Below are positions 35,401 through 44,264 of a stretch of DNA of 64,000 nucleotides, in pieces (within the stretch, counting starts at the first letter, position 1; every line of letters starts with the position of its first letter). A model generated the notes under the pieces. It searched no databases, was not told the DNA's origin, and saw nothing but the letters and a program-made list of their open reading frames with translations. This stretch comes from Candidimonas nitroreducens (GTDB taxonomy: Bacteria > Pseudomonadota > Gammaproteobacteria > Burkholderiales > Burkholderiaceae_B), in contig NZ_NJIH01000004.1 of NCBI RefSeq assembly GCF_002209565.1, positions 124,001-188,000 of the forward strand, in the 5' to 3' direction. A program made the position numbers and the translations under genes.

Positions 35401-35715
35401 CGCCTGTCCCCTTGGATCGATTTGGATGGGTAGGGCCTCTGTTCACCCTAGTTGAATCTGTCCGACGATGGCGCAATATAAATCCGCCCGACACATTTCG
35501 GAACAGGCCGTCGAATCTATATTATCAATAGAAATATGCTTATAATTATTTAAGCATAACGAGCTTGCGCGACGACGGAGCGCATGGTGTGATCGCCGGA
35601 TATGACCCGCCGGCGCTAGGCAGCCTCCATACCGGCAACAGCATTGGCCTACGTGGCAGCATGACGGGGCGCCGGCCATGCACCGCGCCCGCAGCGACTC
35701 GCACACACGGAGAAC
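35401..35715. promoter_or_regulatory. Divergent region, hydrolase / tsdBA, with partial element copy
   Basis: This 315-bp gap contains TAGGGCCTCTGTTCACCCTA at 35431-35450, a partial copy of the dispersed element's end, 31 bp before the hydrolase start. An AT-rich tract at 35517-35556 (ATATTATCAATAGAAATATG) probably carries promoter elements for the rightward thiosulfate genes. No extra gene is supported. Confidence 0.5.
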
Positions 35716-36441
35716 ATGCCCATGACCACGAACCTCATTCGCGAACGCCGCAGGCTGTATAGCCTGGCCGCCGCGAGCCTGCTGGCGCTGGGCGCCCAGG
35801 CCCACGCGGACTCCCTGGCCGACCAGGGCAAGGCGATCGCCACCTCGGGCAGCGGCGCCGCCGTCGCCTGTGCCAGTTGCCATGGCGCGCAAGGCCAGGG
35901 CATGGCGGCCGCCGGCTTTCCCTATCTAGCCGGACAAGGCGCCGACTACCTGGCCCGGCAACTGCACGACTTTGCGTCGGGCAAGCGCCCCAACCCGATC
36001 ATGCAGCCCATCGCCAAGGCGCTCAGCGCCGAGCAGGTCAAGGCCGTGGCCGCATACTTCTCGCAACTGCCGCCCGCCATCGACGCCAAGGCGCTGGCCG
36101 GCCGCGCAGATACTTATCCGCCCAAAGGCGATACGGGCGCGTGGCTGGCCAACCGCGGTGACTGGAGCCGCGACATCCCCGCCTGTGTGCAATGCCACGG
36201 CCCGGGAGGCATCGGCGTGGGCAAGGACTTTCCGGCCATCGCCGGGCAGTCGGCGCAGTACCTCCACAATCAACTGGCCGCCTGGAAAGACAAGAAGCGC
36301 GACCCCGGCCCGCTGGCCCTGATGGGGGATATCGCCGCGCGCATGGACGACGCGCAGATGACGGCGGTATCGGACTATTTCTCCAAGCTGCCGGCTGCCG
36401 CACAAAGCCCGGCCGCGCAGGCCCAGGGAGCACAGAAATGA
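35716..36441 (+). CDS. tsdB: Di-heme cytochrome c, TsdB-type
   Basis: A 241-residue periplasmic cytochrome c with a signal peptide (about residues 1-32, ending AHA) and two CxxCH heme sites, CASCH near residue 54 and CVQCH near residue 156; a Met-containing loop follows each. The overall pattern is that of cytochrome c4/c553-like di-heme proteins. It overlaps the next gene, a thiosulfate dehydrogenase (TsdA), by 4 bp (ATGA); TsdB is known as the electron acceptor encoded next to tsdA in several bacteria, so that role is assigned from context. A generic cytochrome c4 is the alternative. Confidence 0.8.
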   Translation: MPMTTNLIRERRRLYSLAAASLLALGAQAHADSLADQGKAIATSGSGAAVACASCHGAQGQGMAAAGFPYLAGQGADYLARQLHDFASGKRPNPIMQPIAKALSAEQVKAVAAYFSQLPPAIDAKALAGRADTYPPKGDTGAWLANRGDWSRDIPACVQCHGPGGIGVGKDFPAIAGQSAQYLHNQLAAWKDKKRDPGPLALMGDIAARMDDAQMTAVSDYFSKLPAAAQSPAAQAQGAQK

Positions 36442-37382
36442 ATAAACACTTGAAACACGCCGCCCTGTGCGCCGCCGCCATCGCTACGCTGGGCGCGGCC
36501 CTGCCCTGTGCTACGCAAGCCGCCACGCAGGCCGCCGCCCCCAAAGCCGAGCCGGCGCCCGCCTTCACGCCGCCGCCGGCCGACTCCATACCTGACGACG
36601 AGTTCGGCAAAATGGTGCGCAAGGGCCAGGACATCTTCCTGCACACCGGCGCCTACGCCGGCAAATACATCGGCAACGACTTGAACTGCGTCAGCTGCCA
36701 CCTCGACGCGGGCAGGCGCGCCGGCGCCTCGCCGATGTGGGCGGCCTATGTGCTCTATCCGGCATACCGTGCGAAGAACGGCCACGTCAACACCCTGGCC
36801 GAGCGCCTGCAGGGATGCTTCCGCTACAGCATGAACGGCGCAATGCCTCCGGCCGACAGCCAGACCATCGTGGCGCTGGAAACCTATATGTATTGGTTGG
36901 CCAAGGGCGCACCCACCGGCGTGAAGCTGGCCGGCCAGGGTTTTCCGAAGCTGGCCAAGCCCGCCCAGAAAGCCGACTACACCCGCGGCCAGCAAGTCTA
37001 CGAGCAGCATTGCGTGCTCTGCCACGGCGCCGACGGCGCGGGCCAGCACGCCGGGGGCAAGATGGTGTTCCCCGCCTTGTGGGGCGACGACTCGTACAAC
37101 TGGGGCGCGGGCATGCACAGCGTCGCCACCGCGGCGGCCTTCATCAAGGCCAATATGCCGCTCAGCCAGGGCAACACCCTGACGGAGCAGCAGGCCTGGG
37201 ATGTCGCCTATTTCATCGATGCCCAAGAACGGCCCCAGGATCCGCGCTTCAATGGGTCGGTCGAAGAAACCCGCAAGAAATACCACGATTCCGCCGACAG
37301 CCTGTATGGGCTGGAAGTCAACGGCAAAGTGCTGGGCGCGCACTCCACGCCGGCGGGCGGCAAGCTCAGGAAGGGTTCGTAG
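36438..37382 (+). CDS. tsdA: Thiosulfate dehydrogenase, di-heme cytochrome c
   Basis: A 314-residue periplasmic enzyme that oxidises two thiosulfates to tetrathionate. It has a signal peptide (about residues 1-28), heme sites NCVSCH near residue 85 and HCVLCH near 195, and the TsdA-type feature of a conserved cysteine in LQGCFRYSMNG, which corresponds to the unusual Cys axial ligand of heme 1. WGAGMHS provides the methionine for heme 2. The tail (residues 275-314) is hydrophilic. ATGA overlap with the upstream cytochrome implies a tsdBA unit. Assignment follows from these motifs and the pair; reverse (tetrathionate reductase) activity is possible. Confidence 0.83.
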   Translation: MNKHLKHAALCAAAIATLGAALPCATQAATQAAAPKAEPAPAFTPPPADSIPDDEFGKMVRKGQDIFLHTGAYAGKYIGNDLNCVSCHLDAGRRAGASPMWAAYVLYPAYRAKNGHVNTLAERLQGCFRYSMNGAMPPADSQTIVALETYMYWLAKGAPTGVKLAGQGFPKLAKPAQKADYTRGQQVYEQHCVLCHGADGAGQHAGGKMVFPALWGDDSYNWGAGMHSVATAAAFIKANMPLSQGNTLTEQQAWDVAYFIDAQERPQDPRFNGSVEETRKKYHDSADSLYGLEVNGKVLGAHSTPAGGKLRKGS

Positions 37383-37553
37383 CGCGGATGTACACGGGCC
37401 GCATGGGCCTGCATAGCTCTTTGCCCGCTGGCCCATGACATGCGGGCATCGTGTCCCGCAAAACGCCGCACCACGGAACACCACACGGCGATTCGTGGCA
37501 AGCGGCCGGCACTGCCATAATGTCGCCTGTACGATCCATTCACGCAGGAAACC

Positions 37554-38255
37554 ATGTCTCAAGAACGAGTACTCATTACCGGGGGCGGCGCCGGCATCGG
37601 CGCGGCTTGCGCGAGGCGTTGCGCCGATGAAGGCTATGAAGTGGTGGTCATAGACCGGGCCGGCGGGGACATCACCGCCGATCTTTCCGACCCGCAACAG
37701 ACCGCCCAGGCGCTGGAGCAGGCGCTGCGCGGCGGGCCGATCACACGCCTGGTGAACAATGTGGGCATGGTATGCCCCGCCAGCGCCGCCGAGCAGACGA
37801 TTGACGAACTGGCCAGCACCTGGTCGCTGAACGTGCGTTGCGCCATGCAATGCATGCAGGCTCTGCTGCCGGGCATGCAGGCCGCGGGCTTCGGCCGTAT
37901 CGTGAATATTTCGTCCAGGGCGGCCCTGGGCAAGGAACTGCGCAGCGCCTATGCATCGACCAAGGCGGCCCTGCTGGGGATGACGCGGGTCTGGGCGCTG
38001 GAACTCGGCCGCCATGGCATCACGGCCAATGCGATCGGCCCCGGGCCCATACGCACGGAATTATTCGACCGGGCCAATCCGGCGGACAGCCCACGCACCC
38101 AGGCCATCATCGACGGCGTGCCGGTCAAGCGCCTAGGGACTCCGGACGATATCGCGCATGCCGCGGCATTCTTGCTCGACGCGCGCAGCGGCTTCACGAC
38201 CGGGCAGGTGCTGTATGTGTGCGGCGGCATGACCGTCGGCACGGCGGCCGTCTGA
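37554..38255 (+). CDS. Short-chain dehydrogenase/reductase
   Basis: A 233-residue classical SDR. The cofactor motif is TGGGAGIGAAC (residues 9-19), NNVG replaces the usual NNAG near residue 68, the catalytic Ser is in IVNISSRAALG and the Tyr-Lys pair in YASTKAAL. The acidic residue at the end of beta strand 2 (VIDRAGG) suggests NAD preference. AGGAAACC precedes the ATG. Substrate is unknown; it is followed by an MFS exporter in the same direction. Confidence 0.9.
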   Translation: MSQERVLITGGGAGIGAACARRCADEGYEVVVIDRAGGDITADLSDPQQTAQALEQALRGGPITRLVNNVGMVCPASAAEQTIDELASTWSLNVRCAMQCMQALLPGMQAAGFGRIVNISSRAALGKELRSAYASTKAALLGMTRVWALELGRHGITANAIGPGPIRTELFDRANPADSPRTQAIIDGVPVKRLGTPDDIAHAAAFLLDARSGFTTGQVLYVCGGMTVGTAAV

Positions 38256-38362
38256 CAGCGCCGCGCACGCACGGCGGCCTATAGGCCTATACTCCATAGG
38301 CACCGCCGCCCCGCCCGGGGTAACACGCAGTCTTGCGAAACGAAGCCTGACAAGCATGTAGC

Positions 38363-39808
38363 ATGAGCCCTCATCACGATGCCGGCAAACCGGCGAGCCC
38401 GACCGACAACAAGCCCATACAACGCGGCAAGGTGTTCGCCACCGTTTCCCTGGCGCTGCTGATGACATCGGTGGATTCGACCATCGTCGCGACGGCGCTG
38501 CATTCCATGCAGCTCGGGCTGCATACCTCGATCAACTGGGTCGGCTGGACCATCACGGCGTATTCCTTCGGCTTCGTGCTGATGCTGCCGATCAGCGGCG
38601 GCCTCAGCGAACGCTACGGCCGCCGCAAGGTGTTCCTGGGCTCGATCATCGCATTCACGGCGGCTTCGCTGTGCTGCGGGCTGACCAATGATATTTTCCT
38701 GCTGATTGCCCTGCGCGCGGTGCAGGCGGCGGGCGGAGCCGGTTTCACGCCTTCGGCCACCGGCATCGTCGTCGACCACTTCGGCAGCGCACGCGACCGC
38801 GCCGTCAGCCTGTTCGGCAGCATCTTCCCCATCGGCGCCATGATCGGGCCCATCTTCGGTGGCCTGTTCGTGACGTACTGGACCTGGCGAGGCGTATTCT
38901 TCGTCAATGTGCCTATCGGCCTGCTGCTCATGGCGATGACCTTGCGCTATATACCGCGCGACCGGCCTGCGCAGCCCGCCGGCGCTGCCGGCAACCCATC
39001 TACAGCAAAAAAACCACGCCGGGGCCTGGACATCGTCGGCATCACTCTGCTCGGCGGCGGCCTGTTCGCGGCCATGCTGGCCGCCAGCTACCTCGGCGAA
39101 AAGCACGCGGAACCGGCATCGCTGGCTTTTGTAGCACCGGCGATCGTCGCGGTCGCGGGCCTATGGCTGTTCTTCCGCCATATCCACCGCAGCACACATC
39201 CTTTCATCGCCCCCCAGCTGATCCACGGGCCGGGCTTCGGCTCGGTCAACTTCATCAATACCATCTACGGCGGCATCATCGCGGGCTCGATGGCGCTGGT
39301 TCCGCTGTATGCCACCAACCGCTACGGCATAGACGCACTCGGCTCCGGCACCCTACTGGTCGCCCAGGGGATCGCCGCCATCGTCCTGTCCATCGTCGGC
39401 ACCATGATATTGCGCCGCACCGGCTACCGCCTGCCCATGTACATAGGCGGCACGGTGATAGGCCTGGGCATGCTGCTGCTCGCCATACATCCGCCGGCGG
39501 GCATTTCGCCCTACCTCTGGATGGCGGCCGCAGCCTTTCTGGTCGGCGCGGGCAGCGGCACCCTGAACCCGGCCAGCCGCAACGCGGGCCTGCAACTGGC
39601 GCCAGAGCACTCATCGACGCTCGCCGCGCTGCGCACCCTGTTCCGCCAGGTCGGCTCCATCATCACGATCTCGACGGCCACCGCGATTCTTTCCCACGCC
39701 GGCACGCCGGGCAGCACGCAAAGCTGGATCTACATCGCGACCGCGCTGCTGTGTGTCGCCTCGCTGCCGGTAATCACCCGCGTGCCCGAGCATCGCGGCT
39801 CGTGGTAG
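38363..39808 (+). CDS. MFS transporter, DHA2 (EmrB/QacA) family
   Basis: A 481-residue integral membrane drug/H+ antiporter with about 14 hydrophobic segments. The family motif A region reads GGLSERYGRRKVFLG, motif C-like glycine residues occur in FPIGAMIGPIFGGLF, and the DHA2-typical VDSTIVATALHSM is in helix 1. Loops between helices 6 and 7 are basic (AKKPRRG). It probably exports a toxic compound or metabolite. It ends at a hairpin terminator. Confidence 0.92.
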   Translation: MSPHHDAGKPASPTDNKPIQRGKVFATVSLALLMTSVDSTIVATALHSMQLGLHTSINWVGWTITAYSFGFVLMLPISGGLSERYGRRKVFLGSIIAFTAASLCCGLTNDIFLLIALRAVQAAGGAGFTPSATGIVVDHFGSARDRAVSLFGSIFPIGAMIGPIFGGLFVTYWTWRGVFFVNVPIGLLLMAMTLRYIPRDRPAQPAGAAGNPSTAKKPRRGLDIVGITLLGGGLFAAMLAASYLGEKHAEPASLAFVAPAIVAVAGLWLFFRHIHRSTHPFIAPQLIHGPGFGSVNFINTIYGGIIAGSMALVPLYATNRYGIDALGSGTLLVAQGIAAIVLSIVGTMILRRTGYRLPMYIGGTVIGLGMLLLAIHPPAGISPYLWMAAAAFLVGAGSGTLNPASRNAGLQLAPEHSSTLAALRTLFRQVGSIITISTATAILSHAGTPGSTQSWIYIATALLCVASLPVITRVPEHRGSW

Positions 39809-39835
39809 GCGGCCCCTCGCAGCCGCGAGGCCGCC
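39808..39835 (+). terminator. Hairpin terminator after the MFS gene
   Basis: The stem GGCGG-CC-CCTCGC pairs with GCGAGG-CCGCC around an AGCC loop, with a 2-base bulge (left arm 39808-39820, right arm 39825-39835). It overlaps the last base of the MFS stop codon. There is no T run directly after it, so it may act as an RNA-stabilising stem rather than a strong intrinsic terminator. Confidence 0.5.
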
Positions 39836-39898
39836 CGGGCCCATCCATGGCCGCATCCCATGCCTTCCACAAGCCCGCAGCGGGCGGGGCCGGGGGTT

Positions 39899-40342
39899 TT
39901 ATGCCTGCTCGCCCAGATCGAACAGGCTGGTGGCTTCCAGCTCCAGCACTTGTTCGTCGCGCTGGTTGAAGACCTGCCAGGTCCAGCGCATGATGCCGAG
40001 ATCGGCACGGCTGGACGATGTGCGCACGGAATTGACCGTGGCTTCGAGGCGTATGGCGTCGCCGGGACGCACCGGCAGTATCCAGCGCAGCCTTTCCACG
40101 CCGGGCGAACCGAAGGACTCGGAATCAGTCAGGGCGGCCTCGACGGCCATGCGCATCGCCAGGCTGCAGGTCAGCCAGCCGCTGGCGATCAGGCCGCCCC
40201 AGCGGCTCTGCCCGGCGCGCTGCACGTCGGTATGGAACCATTGCGGGTCGTAGTCGCGCGCAAAGCCGAGCATTTCCTGTTCGTCCACGACGACGGGCGG
40301 ATGCTTGATGACCATGCCGGCTTGGAATTCGCTGAATTTCAT
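39899..40342 (-). CDS. MaoC-like (R)-specific enoyl-CoA hydratase
   Basis: A 147-residue hot-dog-fold protein of the MaoC dehydratase family. The hydratase-2 motif is ARDYDPQWFHTD (residues about 28-39), with GLIASGWLTCSLAMRM forming the central helix. Such enzymes hydrate enoyl-CoA to (R)-3-hydroxyacyl-CoA or act on related acyl-CoA intermediates. The start at 40342 is preceded by AGGTCTGAC; the longer frame to 40516 is not supported by family length. It is convergent with the MFS gene. Confidence 0.88.
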   Translation of the reverse strand: MKFSEFQAGMVIKHPPVVVDEQEMLGFARDYDPQWFHTDVQRAGQSRWGGLIASGWLTCSLAMRMAVEAALTDSESFGSPGVERLRWILPVRPGDAIRLEATVNSVRTSSSRADLGIMRWTWQVFNQRDEQVLELEATSLFDLGEQA

Positions 40343-40590
40343 GTCAGACCTATTGGAATCGGTGTGCGGAAAAATTCGATGCCTGCTCAGCGTTCCCCGG
40401 TCGGCCGCGGGGCTACAACAGGCAGGCATCGGCTGGCTCCAGTGTAACGCCCATTGGCGTAATGGATGGGAACAGAGCCGCACCCTCGACCCAGCGGTCT
40501 CGGTGCAATAGCCCACCCGCTAATAGCGTGAATAGAGTGTAGAATCAATGGCAGTACCGTGGTCAGTGCTCGTTTGTGGACAGACACAAC
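40343..40590. promoter_or_regulatory. Divergent region, MaoC / mntA-hepT
   Basis: This 248-bp gap separates the MaoC gene from the toxin-antitoxin pair. Its right half is AT-richer, with GTGTAGAATC (40538-40547) and TAATAGCGTGAATAGAGTG (40521-40539) as candidate promoter and operator sequence; no clear palindrome was recognised. No gene. Confidence 0.4.
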
Positions 40591-40881
40591 ATGAAACCCT
40601 CACAAGCCCTCGATACGCACAGAACCGAGATCAGACGCATCGTGGAAGCGCACCGTGCGCATAATGCGCGCATCTTTGGTTCCGCCGCCCATGGCAATGA
40701 TACCGAAGCCAGCGACCTGGACATCCTCGTCGACCCCACGCCCGAAACCACCCTATTCGACATAGGCGCGATTCGGCACGAATTGTTGCAACTACTCGGG
40801 GTGCCGGTCGACGTCGTTACGCCCAACGCCCTGCCGGAAAAATTCAGGCATGTCGTGCTGGCCGAGGCCGTCCCGATATGA
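40591..40881 (+). CDS. mntA: MntA-type nucleotidyltransferase antitoxin
   Basis: A 96-residue minimal nucleotidyltransferase. The catalytic motif is FGSAAHGNDTEASDLDILVD (Gly-Ser followed by Asp-x-Asp), which binds ATP and Mg, so it is probably active rather than degenerate. In MntA/HepT systems the antitoxin transfers AMP to a tyrosine of the HEPN toxin and blocks it. The start is the ATG at 40591; a GTG five codons upstream (40576) is possible. A HEPN gene follows 69 bp downstream. Confidence 0.87.
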   Translation: MKPSQALDTHRTEIRRIVEAHRAHNARIFGSAAHGNDTEASDLDILVDPTPETTLFDIGAIRHELLQLLGVPVDVVTPNALPEKFRHVVLAEAVPI

Positions 40882-40950
40882 GCTCGCCCGGCGGCTGCCC
40901 ACGGGAGTCACCAAGCGCGGGATGTGGAGCAGCCACGGGAGGGTGAACCT

Positions 40951-41310
40951 GTGAGCCTATCCGACACTGCCCGGCTGCCAGACTATCTCGCTCACATTCT
41001 GGAAGCGATAGAACGCATTGACGAATATACGTCAGGGCTGAGCACCGCCAGGTTTCTCCAAAACAAGCTGATCCAGGACGCTGTACTGCGCAACCTGGAA
41101 ATTGTCGGCGAAGCCAGCCACGGCATCGAAGCACGCTATCCGGAGTTCGCCGCAGCGCACCCCGACTTGCCGCTGGCCTTCGCCTACCAGATGCGCAATG
41201 CCGTAGCCCATGGCTACTTCAAGGTAGACATGGAAATCGTCTGGCAGACAATCAGACAGGATCTGCCCACCTTCCATACGAAGGTGAAGAAATTGCTCGC
41301 GTCCGGCTAA
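40951..41310 (+). CDS. hepT: HepT-type HEPN RNase toxin (DUF86)
   Basis: A 119-residue all-helical HEPN protein. The RNase motif RNAVAHGY (Arg-x4-His, with the downstream Tyr that MntA AMPylates in known systems) is at about residues 88-95, so the toxin appears intact. Helices are rich in Leu and Glu. The start is taken as GTG at 40951 because GGGAGGG lies seven bases upstream; a GTG at 40924 lacks a ribosome site. It is encoded after its antitoxin, and convergent with boxA. Confidence 0.87.
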   Translation: MSLSDTARLPDYLAHILEAIERIDEYTSGLSTARFLQNKLIQDAVLRNLEIVGEASHGIEARYPEFAAAHPDLPLAFAYQMRNAVAHGYFKVDMEIVWQTIRQDLPTFHTKVKKLLASG

Positions 41311-41316
41311 GCCCAA

Positions 41317-42591
41317 TCAATAAGTCTCGAAATGCAGCCGCCCCTGGGTCTTGAGCTGGGCGTGGACTTCGGCCCAGTCGCCGCCGGCCTGTGAGACCAC
41401 GTGTTGCAGGGCGTCGATGACGCCGTCTTCCATGCCCTTGAGGCCGCAGACGTAGATGCAGGTCTTGCCGTCTTCCAGCAGCCCCATCACGTCGGTGGCG
41501 CGCTCGCGTATCAAGTCCTGCACGTAGCGCTTGGGCTGGCCGGGCGCGCGCGACAGGGCCAGGTTGATGTCGATGAATTCCTTGGCCAGGTTCATCAAGG
41601 GGCCGAAATACGGCAGTTCGCGCTCGGTGCGCGCGCCGAAGAACAGCATCAGCCGGCCCTTGAAGTTCTGCTCTTTGGTCAGGCGGCGGCAGCGTTCGGT
41701 CATGGCGCGCATGGGGGCCGAGCCGGTGCCGGTGCAGATCATGATCAGGTTCGAGTCGGCCTGGTTGGGCATCAGGAAGGTATTGCCGAAGGGGCCTATG
41801 ACCTTGACCGTGTCGTTCTTCTTCAGGTCGCACAGGTAGTTCGAGCACACGCCCTGCGTCGGCTTGCCGTCGTAGTCGGTGGTTACGCGCTTGACCGTCA
41901 GCGACAGGTTGTTATAGCGCGGCCGCTCGCCGTCGCGCGGGCTGGCGATCGAGTATTGGCGCGCATGATAGGGCCGGCCGGACGCATCGGTGCCGGGCGG
42001 GAAGATGGCGACCGACTGGCCCTCCAGCACGGGGAAAGGCTGCTCGCCGAAGTCCAGCACGATGTGGTGGATGTCGCTTTCGGTGTCGTCGTCGGTGACG
42101 CGGTAATTGCCTACGACGGTAGCCGTCACCGGGTTCTTGTGGGTGTACAGATTGAGATAGGGGTGCGCGGCCGACCAGGGCGGCACGCTGGCCCCGGCCG
42201 AGGTCGACGGCAGGCCGTCCAGGTCGGCATTGGGGTCTTCCTGCGCCTCGGCGGCCACGGCCGGCGCCGCCACTGGCTGCTGCGCGCCCGCGGGTTCGGC
42301 CGCGGGTTCGGGCAGATCTTGCTGGGCCGGAAGTTCCATCCAGCCGAATTGCTCATCCATGCTGTAGGTCTGGTCGGACAGCACCTTCAGCCAGTTGTCG
42401 ATGGCGCCGGTCGGGCACGGCGGCACACAGGCCATGCAGCTTTGGCAGACCTCGGGGTTCACCACGTAGTTGTTGGAATCGTGGGTGATGGCATCGATCG
42501 GACAGGTTTCCTCGCAGGTATTGCAGCGTATGCAGATTTCAGGATCGATCAGATGCTGCTTGATGATGCTGGAGGGGATGGGGGCTGTCAT
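41317..42591 (-). CDS. boxA: Benzoyl-CoA 2,3-epoxidase reductase subunit BoxA
   Basis: A 424-residue reductase that passes electrons from NADPH to BoxB. Residues 16-70 hold two [4Fe-4S] ferredoxin motifs ([12 protein letters not shown] and [12 protein letters not shown]), a Pro/Ala-rich linker covers about 90-140, and a ferredoxin-NADP reductase module follows with the FAD motif [11 protein letters not shown] and NADP motifs [12 protein letters not shown] and [12 protein letters not shown]. The C-terminal Tyr is typical of this reductase fold. AGGAG lies eight bases before the ATG. It is the third gene of the boxC-boxB-boxA operon. Confidence 0.96.
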   Translation of the reverse strand: MTAPIPSSIIKQHLIDPEICIRCNTCEETCPIDAITHDSNNYVVNPEVCQSCMACVPPCPTGAIDNWLKVLSDQTYSMDEQFGWMELPAQQDLPEPAAEPAGAQQPVAAPAVAAEAQEDPNADLDGLPSTSAGASVPPWSAAHPYLNLYTHKNPVTATVVGNYRVTDDDTESDIHHIVLDFGEQPFPVLEGQSVAIFPPGTDASGRPYHARQYSIASPRDGERPRYNNLSLTVKRVTTDYDGKPTQGVCSNYLCDLKKNDTVKVIGPFGNTFLMPNQADSNLIMICTGTGSAPMRAMTERCRRLTKEQNFKGRLMLFFGARTERELPYFGPLMNLAKEFIDINLALSRAPGQPKRYVQDLIRERATDVMGLLEDGKTCIYVCGLKGMEDGVIDALQHVVSQAGGDWAEVHAQLKTQGRLHFETY

Positions 42592-42688
42592 GACGGAACT
42601 CCTGGTGCCGAGGCCTGGGATTCGGGCCGGGCGGCCGCGCCGCGGACGAAGCCGCCGCGCGCAGTCCGGCCGGAACGCCGAAGAGACT

Positions 42689-44116
42689 TCAGTTGAAACG
42701 CACGTATTCGAAATCGATGGGCTGGCGGTTGATGCCTATGGGCGGCGGCGCGATCCAGTTGGCGAACTTGCCCGGCTCGGCGACACGCCCCATCAGCGAG
42801 GCGACGAAGGCGCGGTCGCCCTCGGTGGGCAGCCAGGAATCCTGGTTGGCGCGCCACTGGTCTTCGCTCAGCACGGTGCCGTCGGGCGCCACGCGGATGC
42901 CGGCCAGCGCGCCGATCTTGCGGTTGAAGGCCTTGTGCGGCACTTGCAGGCGGAAGGCGACGCCGCTTTTTTCCATGACGCGGTTCCAGCGGCCCACGCC
43001 GGCCATCGAGTCGCGGATGAAGTCGTCGCGCAGCACTTCGTTCAGCGCATTGAGCATGGGCACCTCGATCTCGCGCAACTTGCCGTCGGCCACTTCCAGC
43101 ACGCGATAGGTGTCGTTCTTCAGCTGGTGGTCGTCGCTGCGCTTGCCCTCTTCGTAGCGGCCCTTCAGCCCCGAGCTGTAGAAGATGGCGGCATTGGACG
43201 ACTGGTCGGCACCGAACAGGTCGATGGTGACGCTGTAATGGAAATTCAGGTAGCGCTGGATGGTCGGCAGGTCGATGACGCCGGCGGCGCGCAGCGTGGC
43301 CGGGTCTTCGGTCTTGAGCTCGTTCATGACCTGGCAGGTACGCTGCAGCACACGCGACACGCCCGACTCGCCCACGAACATATGGTGGGCTTCTTCAGTC
43401 AGCATGAACTTGGTGGTGCGCGCCAGGGGGTCGAAGCCCGACTCGGACAGGGCGCTGAGCTGGAACTTGCCGTCGCGGTCGGTGAAATACGTGAACATGT
43501 AGAAGGCCAGCCAGTCGGGCGTCTTCTCGTTGAAGGCGCCGAGAATGCGCGGGCTGTCCTGGTCGCCGGAATTGCGCTGCAGCAGGGCATCGGCCTCTTC
43601 GCGCCCGTCGCGGCCGAAATAGCGGTGCAGCAGGTAGACCATGGCCCACAGGTGCCGCCCTTCCTCGACATTGACCTGGAACAGGTTGCGCAGGTCGTAC
43701 AGCGAAGGCGCGGTCAGGCCCAGGTGGCGCTGTTGCTCGACCGAAGCGGGCTCGGTGTCGCCCTGCGTGACGATGATGCGGCGCAGGTTGGCGCGGTGCT
43801 CGCCCGGCGCTTCCTGCCAGGCCTCGCGGCCCAGTTGCTCGCCGAAGTGGATCTTGCGTTCGCCGTCTTGCGGCGCCAGGAAAATGCCCCAGCGGTACTC
43901 GGGCATTTTCACGTAGTCGAAATGCGCCCAGCCGTCGGGCTGCACGCTGACCGCGGTGCGCAGATAAACGTCGAAGTTCTGCGCGCCTTCGGGGCCCATG
44001 TCCCGCCACCATTGCAGGTAGTTGGGCTGCCAGTGCTCGAGCGCACGCTGCAGCGTACGGTCGCCGGACAGGTTGACGTTGTTGGGGATCTTCTCGGAAT
44101 AGTTGATGCCGGACAT
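42689..44116 (-). CDS. boxB: Benzoyl-CoA 2,3-epoxidase oxygenase subunit BoxB
   Basis: A 475-residue di-iron oxygenase that epoxidises benzoyl-CoA at C2-C3. Two ExxH iron-ligand motifs are visible, [12 protein letters not shown] and [12 protein letters not shown], as in other class I di-iron proteins. Sequence and length agree with BoxB of Azoarcus. The start at 44116 is supported by GAGGAG eight bases upstream. Expressed between boxC and boxA, all leftward. Confidence 0.97.
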   Translation of the reverse strand: MSGINYSEKIPNNVNLSGDRTLQRALEHWQPNYLQWWRDMGPEGAQNFDVYLRTAVSVQPDGWAHFDYVKMPEYRWGIFLAPQDGERKIHFGEQLGREAWQEAPGEHRANLRRIIVTQGDTEPASVEQQRHLGLTAPSLYDLRNLFQVNVEEGRHLWAMVYLLHRYFGRDGREEADALLQRNSGDQDSPRILGAFNEKTPDWLAFYMFTYFTDRDGKFQLSALSESGFDPLARTTKFMLTEEAHHMFVGESGVSRVLQRTCQVMNELKTEDPATLRAAGVIDLPTIQRYLNFHYSVTIDLFGADQSSNAAIFYSSGLKGRYEEGKRSDDHQLKNDTYRVLEVADGKLREIEVPMLNALNEVLRDDFIRDSMAGVGRWNRVMEKSGVAFRLQVPHKAFNRKIGALAGIRVAPDGTVLSEDQWRANQDSWLPTEGDRAFVASLMGRVAEPGKFANWIAPPPIGINRQPIDFEYVRFN

Positions 44117-44264
44117 ATCTGGAACTCCTCGATGGAAAAGCCCTGTGGCTCTATCTAATCTATATACCTGGCCGATGCAGCGCTGGCGCTGGAATCGGCA
44201 GAATGCTTGCGCGGTGCGCGGCACTTGCCGGCGCGCCGCATGATTGCGGCAGGCGGCCGCGTCG

